DNA of 64,000 nt from Lateolabrax maculatus (GCA_031216445.1 CM062218.1:19409501-19473500); one strand, 5' to 3'; positions 1-13,954 are shown, counted from the first letter of the stretch. The notes: generated from the letters alone by a model not told the origin. Numbers and translations are program-made.

Positions 1-2260
1 TTAACAAGGTTTTTTTTATATTTTTATGTTTGTATGCTTTACACATGCAGCCACATAACTCCATGTATCGTCCTGTTTAATGAGCAGTTGTGTGAAATAA
101 AGTGGCCAATAAGTCTATTTCCATTTGACTATCTGCCTTTAAATTGGAAGCATTTAATGTCCTGAAGATTAGATTTTATCCACATATAGATAAACCATTT
201 TTTCCCTATTTGCCTTTAGGTGCAAGTGGGGAAAGACAGCAAAAGTTTGGAGCAAAGAAGTGGATGATAAAATGAAGCATGTTGCAGACACACAGTTCAC
301 ACTGTGGCAGACCTAGCAACCTGGACATCATCTTAAGCACTTTGTTTTCACTGTGAGTGTGGCTGAAAAAATAACACTGTAGGTCTAGTATCTTTGCTAT
401 ATTGCGCCTTCCCAAAATAGAACAAATCAATAGTGCGGGGGAGCACTAGTGTGGTGGCTGGGTGCCATTACACTTTAATGGCCCCATACAGAGATGGCAG
501 TCTTGGCTTGGGGCTTCCTGCTGTGCAGTCATATAATTCTTCAATCCGACTCTTTTTTTCCAGACTATACCTACATTTTGGATATTCTGTTCAAAACTGA
601 GGAATGCCTACTATATCTTTATTATAACCTCTGCAGTGCATGTCTCATTGTACTGGTGCAAAAGCTGTACACAAGTTGAAAATCTATCTGTGGATGGGTT
701 AGTTGAAACTCAAATCTTCACATCACATAATTTGCATGAGCTGATTAAATTGACCTGGACTCAACAGCAGCAGCAGTAGATGAGATGACTTGGATTTTAC
801 CTTGAATGCTGATCATTCTGTACTGCACTTGTGTGTTTGAAAACAAACACAAAGAAATTAGACCTGAACAGCTGCTGGAATGGGTTGCAAAAAGCCAGTG
901 ATGTTAAATAAATGCCCCATAGCACAGTGTGTCTCTTACCTTATTATTACAACAAGTATGGTTTGTCACAAGGGCAATGTGCAATTTACAACATATGTAA
1001 CTATTTTGTTTGTGTATTGCCACTACAACCTACTAAAAGCACTTAACAAAGTGCCGAGTCAAATCCTAAATAATGTGTCATTTTGCAATTATGGCTATAA
1101 AATAAAGGTGACTGTCTCATAGGCAGACAGATAGTCACTGTGTTATTAATAAAATAAAGTACAAAAATGTTATACTATATATTGTAAGAATATGAAGGAA
1201 TTTGCATTTTATTTTGAAATCAGAGGTGTAGTAAGCTCAATTTTTTCTAACTCCACACATACAGATTTCTTTTTCCATTTTCAGACTTTAACCCAAACCA
1301 CATTGATCAGACTTTACACAGCTCTTGAGTCACAAAAGTCTTTATACAACTTTTTTCTTATCATGCAGTGATATATCATGGAGGCTCCCCTTTAAGAATA
1401 AAGCGTGCTTGTATTTATATTTTGAAAAAATCAAACATTTGTTTGAGAGGGTAAAAAAGTTTTTGTCCACTTCCCTGAACCTAGTGTTTAACGTAGCAGC
1501 AAGCTGTAATCTTCTTCTAATGTCTGGTTGAATTGAGGACACCCATTAACTCTGCGAGTGTGGATTATTTTTCGTTTTAAGTGTTGTGTCAGTGCAGATG
1601 CTTGTATAATATTTCCGCTTTAGTTTTCTGTATGGCTTGAATTGGTTGTGAAAGTGTATGTGGAGCCAAAATAAGTTTTTGCTGTTTTGCTGAAAGTGAT
1701 CTTGAGTGACACCTGTTGTACATGACGATGTGTTTTTCTGCTTCATTTTTGCTGTAGCTACTAAATATCTTCAGTCAAAGTCCCAACTGACGCTACAACA
1801 CACCAGTTCCTGTTTTTCTTTTTTTAAATTAACTGCAGCGGCTTAAATGTCAGTAGATAATGTTAAAGCATTACTTCGTTCACACATCCATAATAAGCAG
1901 GTGAACAAATATTAGCTTGTGATTTAACACTACAAGAGTACTGGATTTAAAGGAAACCACAGTCCTGCTTCCTGAGTTCCGAAAAGATAAAATCAATGTC
2001 TATTATATCAAAAATTAAATGAATTAGATTTAAAACACAATAATCATTTAGATGACATCCCAAGGAGGCAGATGACAAAATTATGTTTGAGATTATCATT
2101 GTGTTTACTCATAAATAGGAGGTTTATAGTTCAATTGCATTGTAGATCATTTCCCACTGAATTCAGATTTATATACTTATGTATAAAAACTGAATCCAGG
2201 GCCTTTGGAGTACTTAAATAATATACTGGTTATTACTTAAAATACTGGTTTTAGCCTGCT
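1..2260. other. Unannotated AT-rich sequence
   Basis: Both strands carry only short open frames with no recognisable domain, no codon-bias signal and no paired splice sites. I see no RNA gene and no clear repeat boundary. It is probably intronic or intergenic. Confidence 0.6.
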
Positions 2261-2300
2261 ATATTAGGGTGGGCTACCAGAAATATTAGATGGGCAATTT

Positions 2301-2452
2301 GGCAGTGTGTAGCCTAGAGGTTAGGGAAGCAGCCTAGTAGCCTGAAGGCTGATAGTTCAAAGCCCTGGGAAGATGGCAGAAAATCTATAACCTGGTGCAT
2401 TACTGTTCTTGAACAGATCCCGGACAAAAATAAGTGTAATAAACAAAAAAAG
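2301..2452 (+). mobile_element. tRNA-derived SINE, degenerate
   Basis: The head looks like a tRNA gene with an internal RNA polymerase III promoter. The A-box-like sequence TAGCCTAGAGG lies near 2310-2320 and the B-box-like sequence ATAGTTCAAAGCCC near 2352-2364, at normal tRNA spacing. The tRNA fold itself is decayed. The body that follows resembles the common fish SINE type whose body reads roughly 'cagaaaatct...cttgaaca', and it ends in an A-rich tail near 2440-2452. It is a retrotransposed copy and not a functional tRNA gene. The family assignment is from memory of fish SINEs. Confidence 0.6.
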
Positions 2453-2654
2453 TTAAACTAATATTTAGAACACTTATTTGTTCCAATCCATACTCGAGTT
2501 AGAGCAGGTTATGTATTTGAGTGTGTTATTTTTCACGAGCTTTTTTTCTTTAAAGCCCTCCCGCTCAACATGCTCCGAGAGACACACTGTGCTGTGGATG
2601 GGTCTGCTTCACAGCTCTGTGTGTTTCTGGCTGAACACGACGAGAAGAGGGGCT

Positions 2655-2766
2655 GCCCACCCAATCAGAAGTTAGAAATGGTACTGGTATTGGATGAACA
2701 AAATAAATGTTTCTTCTTGACTTTTGATTTGGTGGGCAAGATGCATGTTTAGTGGGCTGAGCCCAC
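2655..2766. repeat. Inverted-repeat element with a nested hairpin
   Basis: An 18-nt arm at 2655-2672 (GCCCACCCAATCAGAAGT) is matched by the reverse complement of 2720-2737 with two mismatches. Just downstream, 2752-2766 is a perfect hairpin, GTGGGCT-G-AGCCCAC. The repeated GGGC/GCCC ends suggest the remains of a small non-autonomous DNA transposon. No target-site duplication was identified, so the class is inferred. Confidence 0.45.
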
Positions 2767-2989
2767 CCCTGCCCATAGTCATCACCGGCCATGAAAATAC
2801 TTGTAAAACATAAAAAAGACTCCATCAAAGAGCAGAACTGGAACAACTGTAAGAGTTAAATGTCTGGTCATTCTATTATATGTACAAGTGCACTGGGGAA
2901 ACTGAACAGTCACTCTCAGATATTGATTTGTCGCTTCTTGTGAAAGTGACCACAAACAACAGTAAACACTGTATACAAGACTAAGATAG

Positions 2990-3515
2990 TAAGTCTAAAG
3001 CCATGCTGTAACGCCAGCATACTAACATGTTTACAATGACAATGTTGACATGCTCTTGTTTAGTCGGTAACATTGACCATGTTCTTCATCTTAGTTAAGC
3101 ATGTTATTATAATTAGCAGTAAACACAAAGTACGACTGAGGCTGGTGGGAACATTGTTAGTTTTGCAGGTATTTGGTCATAAACTGAGTTATTGGACAAT
3201 CTGATGATAATGTTGACATCATGATGGCACCAGATGAGAAGTCAAGGGATCACCACTGTAATCGCAATTCATCCAGAGGAGAACATGAACTGTGTTTCAA
3301 TTTTTTTGTGGCAATCCATGCAATAATTGTCTAGAAGGTTCACTAAAAAACAAAAACGTCAATCTCATGGTGGCACTATAAGAAAAGTCGATGGATCACC
3401 AAAGTGATTATGATTCGTCCTGTGGGGACCATGAATGTCTGTGCAAAATGTCATGGCAATCAATCCAAAAGCTGTTGGTATTTCAGTCTGGACCAACAGA
3501 CTGACAGGGTTGTAC
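2990..3515 (-). repeat. Dispersed percomorph repeat, copy A (reverse)
   Basis: Read on the minus strand, this has the same order of landmarks as the copies at 14, 30, 36, 47 and 48.6 kb: 'ggtccagactgaaata', 'acattcatggtccccac', 'ttggtgatccatcgac', 'gaccaaatacctgc', 'cccaccagcctcag', then TTAGCATG-type segments. The family is common in percomorph genomes. I believe it is a LINE or SINE derivative but cannot name the class. It is heavily diverged. Confidence 0.65.
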
Positions 3516-4961
3516 ATAAAGCAATGCTCATGTGGGAAGGAAAAGCCTTCATCTATGCATCTACACACTGAAGCCAGTAGGGATGTACATATGTTTACAT
3601 AAAAATCTAACCTTGTGCAGCTTTAATTTTATGGATTTATTGTTCCAGGGGTGCTATTGCCTTTTTAATTCTTATTCCCTCTCTGCATATCTCCCCAGCA
3701 AACTTCACTACACATCCGCAGAATATGAGCTATGGGTTTTGGCAGTTTGCTTCCCTTTCCACACATTCACCTGTAACAGCATCAAAATGGTAATGATCTC
3801 ATTGTTCTATTTTCCAAATGTAATTTACTGCAACTTGGCCTATTGATTGCTGTCTTAAGTTTGGGACTGATGTCTGAAAAATCAGAATTAATTAAGGCTA
3901 ATCAACAACCTGGCGAGATGTGCTCGCCTACTTAAGGGGCAACAATTACAAAACTGCAATATATAAGAGAAGACATGGGCCAAATAGTAGCTCCCCTCCA
4001 CAGTGGTAGCTTACATGATAAATAGATACAACATTGACTCCCGGCTTCTTTGACTTTCCCTACAATACAGTCCCAAATTTCTGCTGAATCTTTAAAAAGC
4101 ATATTATAACAAATGCAAAGTTGCTGGGGAAAAGTTACAACTAAAACCATGTTAGTCAGAGACTTTATGTAATTTCATATTCCCATGTTCCCATGGAGGC
4201 TTGAAGTGCAGTCAGCCATGAGCTCATGGAGCGAGTCTGAAGCTACTGGTCCGTGTCTGTGCCGAGTTGGACAGGAGTTGAGCATTCAACAGGCTGCATA
4301 ATCAGCATTTCAAGGCAAATCTCTGTTTATCACATATGGATGGAAAATAATTAGGGCTATCTTCTCCCGGCAGACGTCGATAGCCAGGGTGTTAAAGCAG
4401 GGAAAAACTGCTGCTGCAATAAATCTGATCTGATAATCCAGTATGCTGATTTGAACACAACCAGAACAGCTATTCTCACGGTCAGTGACCGCATAGCAAT
4501 GTGGATATCATTTTCACCCACTCAAGTTACTACGCTGTACAAAAAAGCAGATGTCCTTCCTCTCTGATAACTTTATTTGACTTATGTAGAGAAAAAAAAA
4601 AAACAAACAAAAAAACTATATCCAAGGTGATTTCCAAAGTTCATCTGATTTAAAACTATTTACTCTGACTGCTATGAAAATCAGGCTGACTGGGTGTAGG
4701 GCCACAAACAAAAATGTAATTACAAAGATGTGCTTTTATTGACTCTGGCCACAGTCACAATCCATAAAGTCACTCATCTGTGAATTGTCCATAGGGCAAC
4801 TCTTGAAGGCTGCCAATAAAGCAATGAGATTATAGATAATTAATTTGTTGGTTTGGAGTTTGGGGAGGCAGGTGTCACTGTTCATTAATAAAACCTGAAT
4901 TAAATATCCACTTTCTCATTTACTTTACAGGATATTTTAGGGAAATACAGTAATACTTCTG
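3516..4961. other. Unannotated sequence
   Basis: Nothing gene-like was found. A frame open on the minus strand at 3932-4150 has no recognisable domain and no codon bias. A short A-rich run lies near 4590-4615. Confidence 0.55.
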
Positions 4962-5330
4962 TGGAATCAGCTCCCAGTTTGGGTTCGGGAGGCAGACACC
5001 CTCTCTTCGTTTAAGAGTCTGCTAAAAACGTTCCTTTTTGATAAAGCTTATAGTTAGGGCTGGCTCAGGTGAGTCCTGAACCATCCCTTAGTTATGTTGT
5101 TATAGGCTTAGACTGCCAGGGGATTTCCCATGATGCACTGAGCTTCTATCTCCTCCTCTCCCTCTCTATCTGTACGCATTCCTATCCCACTAATACAGGT
5201 TACCAACTCCCCCTCTTCCCGGTAGTCCTTGTGCTTTCTGTGCTTTTTGGCCTTCTCACTTTCTGCAGGTATTTCCGCCTCTGGAGCTGTAGATTCTGGA
5301 TCTGGCTATTCTGCCTACCATTATTTTGAA
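4962..5330 (+). mobile_element. LINE 3' end (L2/Maui-like), 5'-truncated
   Basis: The first 31 codons (4962-5054, stop TAG 5055-5057) read as the C-terminal tail of a LINE reverse-transcriptase polyprotein. It has a WNxLP motif, then VR, then SFKSLLKTFLF, the usual end of L2/Maui-type ORF2 in fish. About 270 bases of 3' untranslated sequence follow, including a 'ttagggctggctcagg...cctgaaccatcccttag' block that I recall from fish LINE tails. Only the extreme 3' end is present, as expected of a 5'-truncated insertion. The reverse-transcriptase and endonuclease domains are absent, so it cannot move by itself. Confidence 0.7.
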
Positions 5331-8316
5331 ACTCACTAACACATTATATCTTGATTTAATTTGTGCAAAAGCTTGAGAGTAAACAATGAGTGAACCTAGA
5401 AATAGTCCCACACAAAGCCTCCTGTACAACACAAAACTGTTCCAACTTGAGCAGAAACGTGTGTTTACTCAGGACCATCTTAGGTATGTCTTTAAATTCA
5501 ACGGAAAAATATGTATATTAGAGTGGTATCAAGCTTCTCTTTGGCAAGAAAGCGAATAAGCGTATTTCCCAAAATGTTGCTTTAACATGTACTCCATTTT
5601 TTTGAAAGCTATACATACTCATCTCAGTCATATAAGGCTAATAAGGACGTACACTGGGATAACCTACGCTTTATTATGATAATTTAGTATCTACTCCAAC
5701 TTTACTGGGATATAAGTATCTCCACATGGGGCTTCAAGCACTTTGATTGTTTTTTTCCCTCTCATTTTGTAAAGCACTTCTGAACATCAAACTCTTTGAC
5801 ATACAGTAATATGGTTCCAAGACCAACTCTGTGCACATCACATCTAATTAAATTACTTTTTTTTTTTTCTTGAATGGCAATTTCTTGAATGTATCATTAT
5901 AATTAATTGGGTGCTATCTTGCTCATTGGTGTAGGAATGGGCTGCAGATATTCCTGGGGTGTGTGGAGGCTCATTTGGTTTGATAAATATTACAAGACTG
6001 CAACTGGCCTAACAAGGAGTCCCCAGGGACACATAATTGTCTTGAAGCTAATTAAAATAAAGAAAACATTTCACAGTAGATAAATAACTAAAAATGATTG
6101 GATTATTTCTATTAATGTTTGAAATAATCGGATAAACTGGGATGACAAAAAGGCAACCCAAACAAACATTATACTGTATGTGGAATCAGACAGTAATGTT
6201 GAGTGCTTTGGCCATGTAGGAACAATATCTACAAATTGGTGTGGACTGTAGTCTGGAAACAAACAAAGAGAAGTACAACAACAAACTAAAATGCGGCACA
6301 TGGGGAGTGCGTTCCCTGAGAATGACTTCATGGAGTACAAAGCCTCTATCACCATCAAATATTTGCTCACTGGGATGGTATGGCACTGGATAGTGCAGGG
6401 GACGCTCTGCACTGCAACGTATCCACCTTTTCCTCCTCTGACATAATCTCCAAGAATGGAAAACCAAACACGGCCACCGTACAATAGCCTGCCGTGTCAG
6501 TTCCTCGCTAGGCAGTGGAACAACAAAATCAACAGGCAGCTGGGGGTGCTTGTTTGAGGAGGACGGATTCAGAGTGGGGGGAGTGGGAGGAGGCGGTGGC
6601 GACTGTTTTGACTCATCTCCAGAAAAATCATTAGTCATAAGTCATTAGTAAGCCTCCCGTGAGAGATTCACTGTAGTGGGGTCTAAACACGGCTGCTGTC
6701 ACATGCTGCGCTGCGCACTTACTCCCATTTCCCTGCCTCATTACTATGCTCTGCCTCTTCTTACTCTAATTATGCAAATGAATCCACTTTACCTTCGACA
6801 TTACGACTCTAATATGTGTAGGTACCTTCAGGCATGGCGGTGGAATTCCTGTCTGTGTTCTAACCTTAAAGCCAATAGAAGACAAGCGAGAAAAGATTCT
6901 GCTGCTGTTGTTTTGCTGACATCCACATTGATCTTTGTTTAATGAGGCAAAACCTCCACTGACATGATTAGCTCTCATGAGATTGATCTTTGAGAGGAGA
7001 CATTCCCTGCAACTGTGTAAGATTCCCCATATACTAACACGGTAAAATGTGAGACGATGGCATGTGAGAAAAAACTCGAAAACTGGTCAGGATAATGGGT
7101 CTTCAATGACTCTCTATGCTTTAAAAAGTGCTGCACAACAAACTTAAAGCCGCTAAAGATCAAAGTCATTTTAAACGTTGCTGTTAAAACTATGACGGAC
7201 GAGGTTGGTTGGACTACAAGCCGTCTTTAAAGGAAGCAGGGGAAGCAGCTCTGTTTACCATTAAGCCCTCTCTCTGTGTTTCAAGCTTGCCATCATGTGG
7301 GAAGTTGAAGGCTGAAAAAATTGCTCCTGACGCACATGCAGCGTTGACTAGAAGAGGATTTCCCAGGAATGAACCAAATGGGTGCTGCTAAAGGGAATGT
7401 CGTTTTCTTATGTAAAAAAAAACACAAGAGGAGCACAACAAAAAGCCCTGCCTGCACACCCACACACAATCTGCTGCTGCGTGATGTTCCTGCTGCTTTT
7501 TTGTTTCTTGAGTAGATAATACGACACACAGACACGCTGTGGGGTACTGTGCTTTTGTGTGGCAATTATGTCCAAGACAAATGAACCCTAAGGCACTTAC
7601 AGTCTATAAATATCTATTTATACTTTGGCAAATTGTCTAAGTTAAATGTACAGCGCAGAAAGTTTATGTAACTGTTTATGTAGTTGTGTGGAAGGGTGGA
7701 AGGACGATAGCAAGGATGTTAATTTTTATGTTTGTATGTTATGTTGGTTTTATTTTCATGATACCATGGCTTTGTTTCTGATTATTGAACTGACTGTGAA
7801 AGCTTTGCGCAGGTTTACTTCATCTCAGTGAGCAAATCCATCGGTTGTGTCGATTCCTTTGAAATCCATTATTTTAGGTTTAAAATGTCACTGTTTTAAA
7901 TGCTATGTATGTGCTGGCCTTTTAGTTGTCTGTTTAGTGAAAATCAATCAATGTCTTTGTGTTTGAGGAGATAGGTCCTTATCAATATTATTCTGACAAA
8001 CACTTAAAACAACATTGATTCTGTGGGAATCACATTCAACCACATTAATTAAGCAGATTTTCAGGGGGAAAAAAACCCTCAAAAACAAGAGTGGCATGAC
8101 ATGCGCGACTTTCTGGGTGAATTATCAGTGTGAAGCAGGAACACTGAGGTAATAAGCTGTCAGTACAGCACTGGGGGGCAAATCACTATAGACAGCAGAG
8201 CTACCTGCAAGGTTATTATTTCCTCCACAGAATGAATGGCAATCAATGTCTTAGAAAGTTACTTCAGTCACCTGCAGGGGTATCAAGGATTCAGCCAGGA
8301 TTGATGCAGCAAAAGC

Positions 8317-8339
8317 CAAGTCTTTAAATTAAAGACTTG
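8317..8339. repeat. Perfect 11-bp palindrome with a 1-nt spacer
   Basis: The arms CAAGTCTTTAA and TTAAAGACTTG flank a single A. The palindrome sits in otherwise ordinary sequence. It could form a cruciform or be a dimeric binding site, but nothing beside it supports a role. Confidence 0.8.
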
Positions 8340-10157
8340 CTCTACCATCTTCCTCACTCACATAAACTCAGGTCCACAGAGATCCTTTATCTTTTTTTAA
8401 AACAAAACATTCATTACCGGGAAAAAGTGTCACTGAAGGGGTCAGTGCTGGTTGTGTCAGAATAAATAATGAACTTGAGTATTTGACAAGGCTGGAAATC
8501 CAAGGTTTATAATAAGGAAATTAATCAATATTTATGTGTTAGTCATCCTCTGTAAACCCCGAAGGTAAATCAGACGACCAGGTTCAGCCAGAGCTCTTGG
8601 CTCTGTTGTGATCTTTAAGTAATGCTTCACAGCGGTCTGCGTAATGAGTGCACTGTTGTACTTTAACACATTTTAATTACCACCCTTCTCACCACACTGG
8701 AGGTGAATGCACCTAATTTCAGATGTGAGACTGCTAGCCAGCATACAAGCAATGCTGACAAGCATCATGTATAACTAAAACGGAGGAAAATGTAGATCTT
8801 GAAAAAAAAATCTAAAAAAACCTGTTGTGCTCTTGTCACTGTGTGATTTCAGACTGTGTATGTGCAGTGTTTAAGAAAGGATTGTGGGCAAATGAACAAT
8901 ATAAACAAAGTGTAACCACAGTGAGTGCTACTAAATAATAATATAATAAAAAATAATTGTATGAAAACAAAATGATATGAGCATTGACATTCAACCTGTT
9001 ATATTAGACATACAAGGTTTTTTTAAAGAAATGACATGGATAAATAAACATTATTTTACAACAGTACTTGACCTAAAGTCCATTTCCACGTTTATCTTAA
9101 TCTAGAAAACCAGACCAAGTCACTATAGTTGTAGTTGATGATAAATCCATTACTGGGACACCTAAAATCACATTTCATTATTCTAATCAATACATTTAAA
9201 AGTGGCATTATACACTCACAGACATGTTGACAGCTCTCAGCCTCCTCACTGGCCGCTTATCTAACGTTATGTTTCACAGACTGACAGGACACTTTCTGCT
9301 TACCCTCTCTAGGCCTTTGAGTATAGCAAAAACATGCCATTCTTGCTAACTGTTGAGTATCAAAACTATACATTTCACTCTCAAAAACACGTTTACTTGG
9401 TAACAGTTTCATTTTGTAGTTTGACTAACTCACAAGATAAATGCTGGAACAGCTGGCAAACAGCGCTGACCCTGCCCTAGATTTTTTGGGGAAAATTAGG
9501 AGGTTTTAACAGGGCCATGGTGTGCTCTGGCTCAAACCCTGTATGTGTGCGCCCAGATGCACTAAACAAAGTGGACAAGTGGCATGGAAGTCTATATTTT
9601 TTCTTGCTTTGGTCAAACTAATGGAACGTCTAGCTGGGCTCATTATCGACATCATCTTTATCGCAGCATGAGATGACAGCTCTCAGATCAGTGGAGTCAA
9701 CTCAATCCAGCTGATGTGAGTTTATGCAACGAGATTAATAGAGAAATAATGTGAAATCTCTCAAACAACCTGAAGAAGGTCAAACGGAATTAGCCTGTGC
9801 TAAGCAATCCAAGCTCCTAGCCACTAAATGAAATCACCCTGAACTGCATTATATCTTTAACCTGTCCGCAATCAATCACCCAACTAAAGCAGGCACCCAA
9901 ACGCTCCCTCTCCATCAGTCCGGGCTCGATCAACCCTCTCCTAGATCTAGATCACTCAGTCAGCCAGTGAGTCTATTGCATCCTCCATACCTGTCCACCG
10001 GCCACACTCCATCTCCATTTCTCACTCTGTCACTTCTGTGCTCTACCATCCCCACTCATTAAGCGTTGTGAGACTTGCTTGTCGTATCTATCTTCACAAG
10101 TGAAAGTTAATTCCTTCTTCACACTCTTTCTTGTTCATTTTTATCCCTGAACCCATA

Positions 10158-10179
10158 CCCCCCCCCCCCCCCCCCCCCC
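10158..10179. repeat. C22 homopolymer
   Basis: An uninterrupted run of 22 C. Such runs are length-polymorphic and prone to sequencing error. Confidence 0.95.
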
Positions 10180-13100
10180 ATTAGTCATATCTTCTCCTCT
10201 AAATGTTGCATAGACTTTGCTACAGTTGGTGATACCTTTACAAGCTGTTATGAGTGCTATGTTTATTTATCAAAAAGTAAAGAGTACATAAAGCACTGAT
10301 TGAACAGAAAACTTGGTTGGGATGACCACTGAGCTGAGCAAATCTGATTTGATTTCTAAGGAACGGCAAGCTGCTCACTGTGGTGGTGTGTTTGTACTGC
10401 ACTGAAATCATGCCTGTTTCTGTTTATCCAAAACAACTGGCTGTAGCTATTAAAAAATGAAAACACATTACTTCCTCTACACCAGTTTTGCTAAGACCAA
10501 GACTCTATAACTAAACAAGTTGAATTACTTATATTAATTGATGATAAAAGGAAATAAAACAGACAATTATATAACAATAATGTAAGTTATTTACATTAAA
10601 TGGTTAATCTAGTTTGAGTTTGAGAATTTAATGAGAACTTGAATGAATGCTGGGGGCTATCAATTATCTCTACAGTAGATAAGTGAAGTAAAATAGCTCT
10701 ACAGGTCATCAAGCAGGTCATCAAGAGACAGCCAGGGGTGTAATAAATGTCTCTGGGTTAATAAGAGTTTCAGAGTAAGCCGCACAGCAGTGTTCAGCCT
10801 CATGCATTACAGGACACTTCCAGATCATAAATATAACAGATTTCTATAACTTGCAACAAGTTTTCTTCTTCATGAAACAAACTGGTCCTTTCAAAAATGT
10901 AAGACCTAAGATTCTGGAAATAAAACTGGGAAGTGTCAGATCCCACTACACCTTAAACTGACTCCTGCAGCCATTATACTGTTAAGCTTGTATTGAACAG
11001 GGACCTTCCCATTCAGCTTTCATTAATTTGTAGCGGAAAACTCTTAATTAAATATTTTACAATGGGAAGATATAGTTAGAATCCTTTAGATTTTTATGAA
11101 ATCAAACCCAGTTTTGGATACTATTAATGATCTGCATTTTTTTCATTAATATCCATTCAATATATTTATAGTATGAAAACGGCACTTAACCACAGAAATC
11201 AACCAGGACTGAAATATTAAGGATTATACATTTGTAGAACATGTAATCCCCTTCTTACCTGGATGCTTACCAACCGTTTATATCTTAGGAGAAAAGTAAC
11301 AATATGAATGTAAATGTAACACAGTTTTAGTGATTGACAGTCAATTCAGAATGTATGGTCAATTTTCAGCTATGTGAGGTTACTCAGTTATTTGAACGGT
11401 CAAAAGTCCATGTGCTGCCCCCAGCTGGGTGATGAAAGAATGATGATAAATGAATAAATCCCAAGGATAATCTCAACATTTAAGATTCAGTAGTGCTGCC
11501 GACCCTCATGTCCTTGACAGCAAACCCCTTCCCAGATCATAGTCATGTATAAAACTAATGCAAAACAATACTACTACAAGGTCTCATGACTCAAAAGATA
11601 TCCAAAAACAGAAGCTGAGTAAATCTTACTCTAACAAGTATTGCTCAACATCTGTGCATAGACCAAACTGGCGTTTCAGCAAATGGGAGGTTGTTATGGC
11701 GATTGCTGAACACCTGTACAATGTAATACAATCCAGTACAACAGCCGTGCAATAGATGTGATATTTGTTAAGCTTATTAGGCTCAATTCTTGTTGAGTCT
11801 GGCAGAAAGGTTTCAGCCCTATGGTCATCTTTGAAAATGTAGTGTCTAGTGATGGGTTGCCTATACATAACCATAAAAAACAATTATCATGCTTGCGTGT
11901 CATGAGCAGATATAGTTAAAAAAAACAAAAAACAAATGGAATATGTTGACAGTGAATGTTTTGCAGATATGTTTCATATGGAGATTTTGCAACATTGCGG
12001 ATTTGTTGTGTTTCCTTATCTTGATAAAAAATAATAATAATTTGGGGAGTATTATGTTTCTTTTGAAATGTATTTATTGTTGCAAATTAGTTTGACATAA
12101 ATATAATTCTTAGGAGACAGGGTTGGTGTAACAGAACAGCTGGTCTTGAAAAAAACGTAACTGAATAAAATCAAACCATTATAATACTCTTTTTTTCTTC
12201 TTCTATCAAACCAATCAAAAGAAGTGACAAACAGACTTATCAATGATTTGATCTATTATATGTTGTAATGGAAATCATCAAAGGCCTACTTTTTTTGATG
12301 ATTCCTGACACTGATAGGTCTTACTCAGCTGCCGAATAAATGTTTAACAGGGAGGCTGAGCTCTGCTGCTCATGTCCTCCGGTCCGAACTTTCAGACGGG
12401 AGGAGACTTTATAGTCTAAATGTCAATAGAAGGTTAGCAAAATCTGGTTAAGGAGTGAATATCAGATGCAATTATACAGGAGGCTTGAGAAAGACCTCCG
12501 TGCCTTTTAGCCAAGGTCTAATTACATAGATCAGGTTTGCCTGTGTTTGATATAATTAAGAGGTAGAGGAGAGGCTGTGTCACTGATGAGGACCAAGATC
12601 AGAGCATCAAGCACAACCTGTTGATAAAGTACCATCATCCAAAACACTTCACTTTTTTATTTCGTTAATTTGATGCTGGCAATAATTTCTCTAAATATTA
12701 TAGTGTGTATGCAGATCCTGGCTCGTCTAATGAGAAATGAGGCCCGAATCTGACTGCATTACAACGTAGTTTCTGATACATTATGGTTACTAGTTTATCA
12801 ACAAAAGTTACACATTATACACTACACACTATATACTAGTCAAGCAGAAGGTAAAAATACCAAAATGCAAACTTAAGAAAGGAAAATCTACAAAACCTCA
12901 AATTTAGGTGAAAGACAGAAAAAGTGAGACCCATCAATATCATGGCGAAGAAGTGGTGCATAAAGATAAGTTATTTCTTCAATCCATTTTCCTTTTTCAC
13001 TCATCCCTCCTTCCTTTGAATTATTTAATTTTAATACAAGCCGTGTAAGTGCTGGCTCTGAAATAGCTCAGACTTCTAAAAACAGCCAATGAGGACACCA

Positions 13101-13954
13101 AGTTACCAAAACCCACTGAATGATTTATGGATTTCTGTAATAATAAACGCAGGCTGATGTATTTTGAGAGTCTGGATGGAGACGCAGAAACACGGCTGTT
13201 AAAGTGGTCCGGGCGGAGGTTTTCCGGAAGTTGGTCAAAAGACCAAACAGAAATAGTTGTTGCACCTCTAAACAACCTTTGAACCTCACTGGGACACACA
13301 CAACCTTTAGGATGTGAATATTAATATACAAGAAGCTAGAAAACAACAAAGACTTTCTTACATCACATACGTTCCTGGCTACTTTTCCATTACTCAGTTA
13401 ATATGTCTGCCCCCCTTAACTATAGCTGACTGACATGCTTGCTTATAATTTTGGCACACACCAATGAGAAATAGGCAAATGGGCTTCATTTTAAGTGCTA
13501 GTTCTGTCAGATTATAAGAGCAAAGAAAACCAAAGCTTATGTGCAGCTAGGTCAGGCAGCAAGATTCCTCAGTGAAGGTTCCCATTGTGCTTTCCTCCTC
13601 TCAGGCAGATATAAATATCTTTGTCTGCACTAGGAGGTAGAGGCTGAGGGTCTATCACTGCAAATGAGACAAAAGTCTAGGACTAATTTAATGCAATGTC
13701 ATTGGTTCAAAATGACTTAAATAGTCTTCTAATGTTGATATAGAAGGAATTTAGTGTCAGGAGACTAACAAAGACATAATGTTGTTGATACGAGGCATCC
13801 CTGTTATATAGAACCCCTCCAGCTATAAATGTGGTCATTTCCCCAACCTAGCAGGAGCATGTAAGTTTTGGTGGGATTTGGGAATTTCAGGATGAAGTAA
13901 TGAAAATCGAAATTTATGTAGATTATGTATGGAAGCTATTCTGTTTTGAGCCAT

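Larger units (their letters stand above)
5331..13950. other. Long unannotated stretch
   Basis: No exon, RNA gene or full transposon could be supported over about 8.6 kb. Items seen are two overlapping minus-strand open frames at 6071-6638, a perfect short palindrome at 8317-8339 and a C22 tract at 10158-10179. The rest is unremarkable AT-rich sequence, most likely intron or intergenic. Confidence 0.5.

Noticed and set aside
2301..2375. A functional tRNA gene
   Set aside because: The A and B boxes are recognisable but the cloverleaf stems do not pair, and a SINE body follows.
5069..5329. 86-codon plus-strand frame just after the LINE stop codon
   Set aside because: It lies in the LINE's 3' untranslated region, and its hydrophobic leucine/serine composition comes from pyrimidine-rich DNA.
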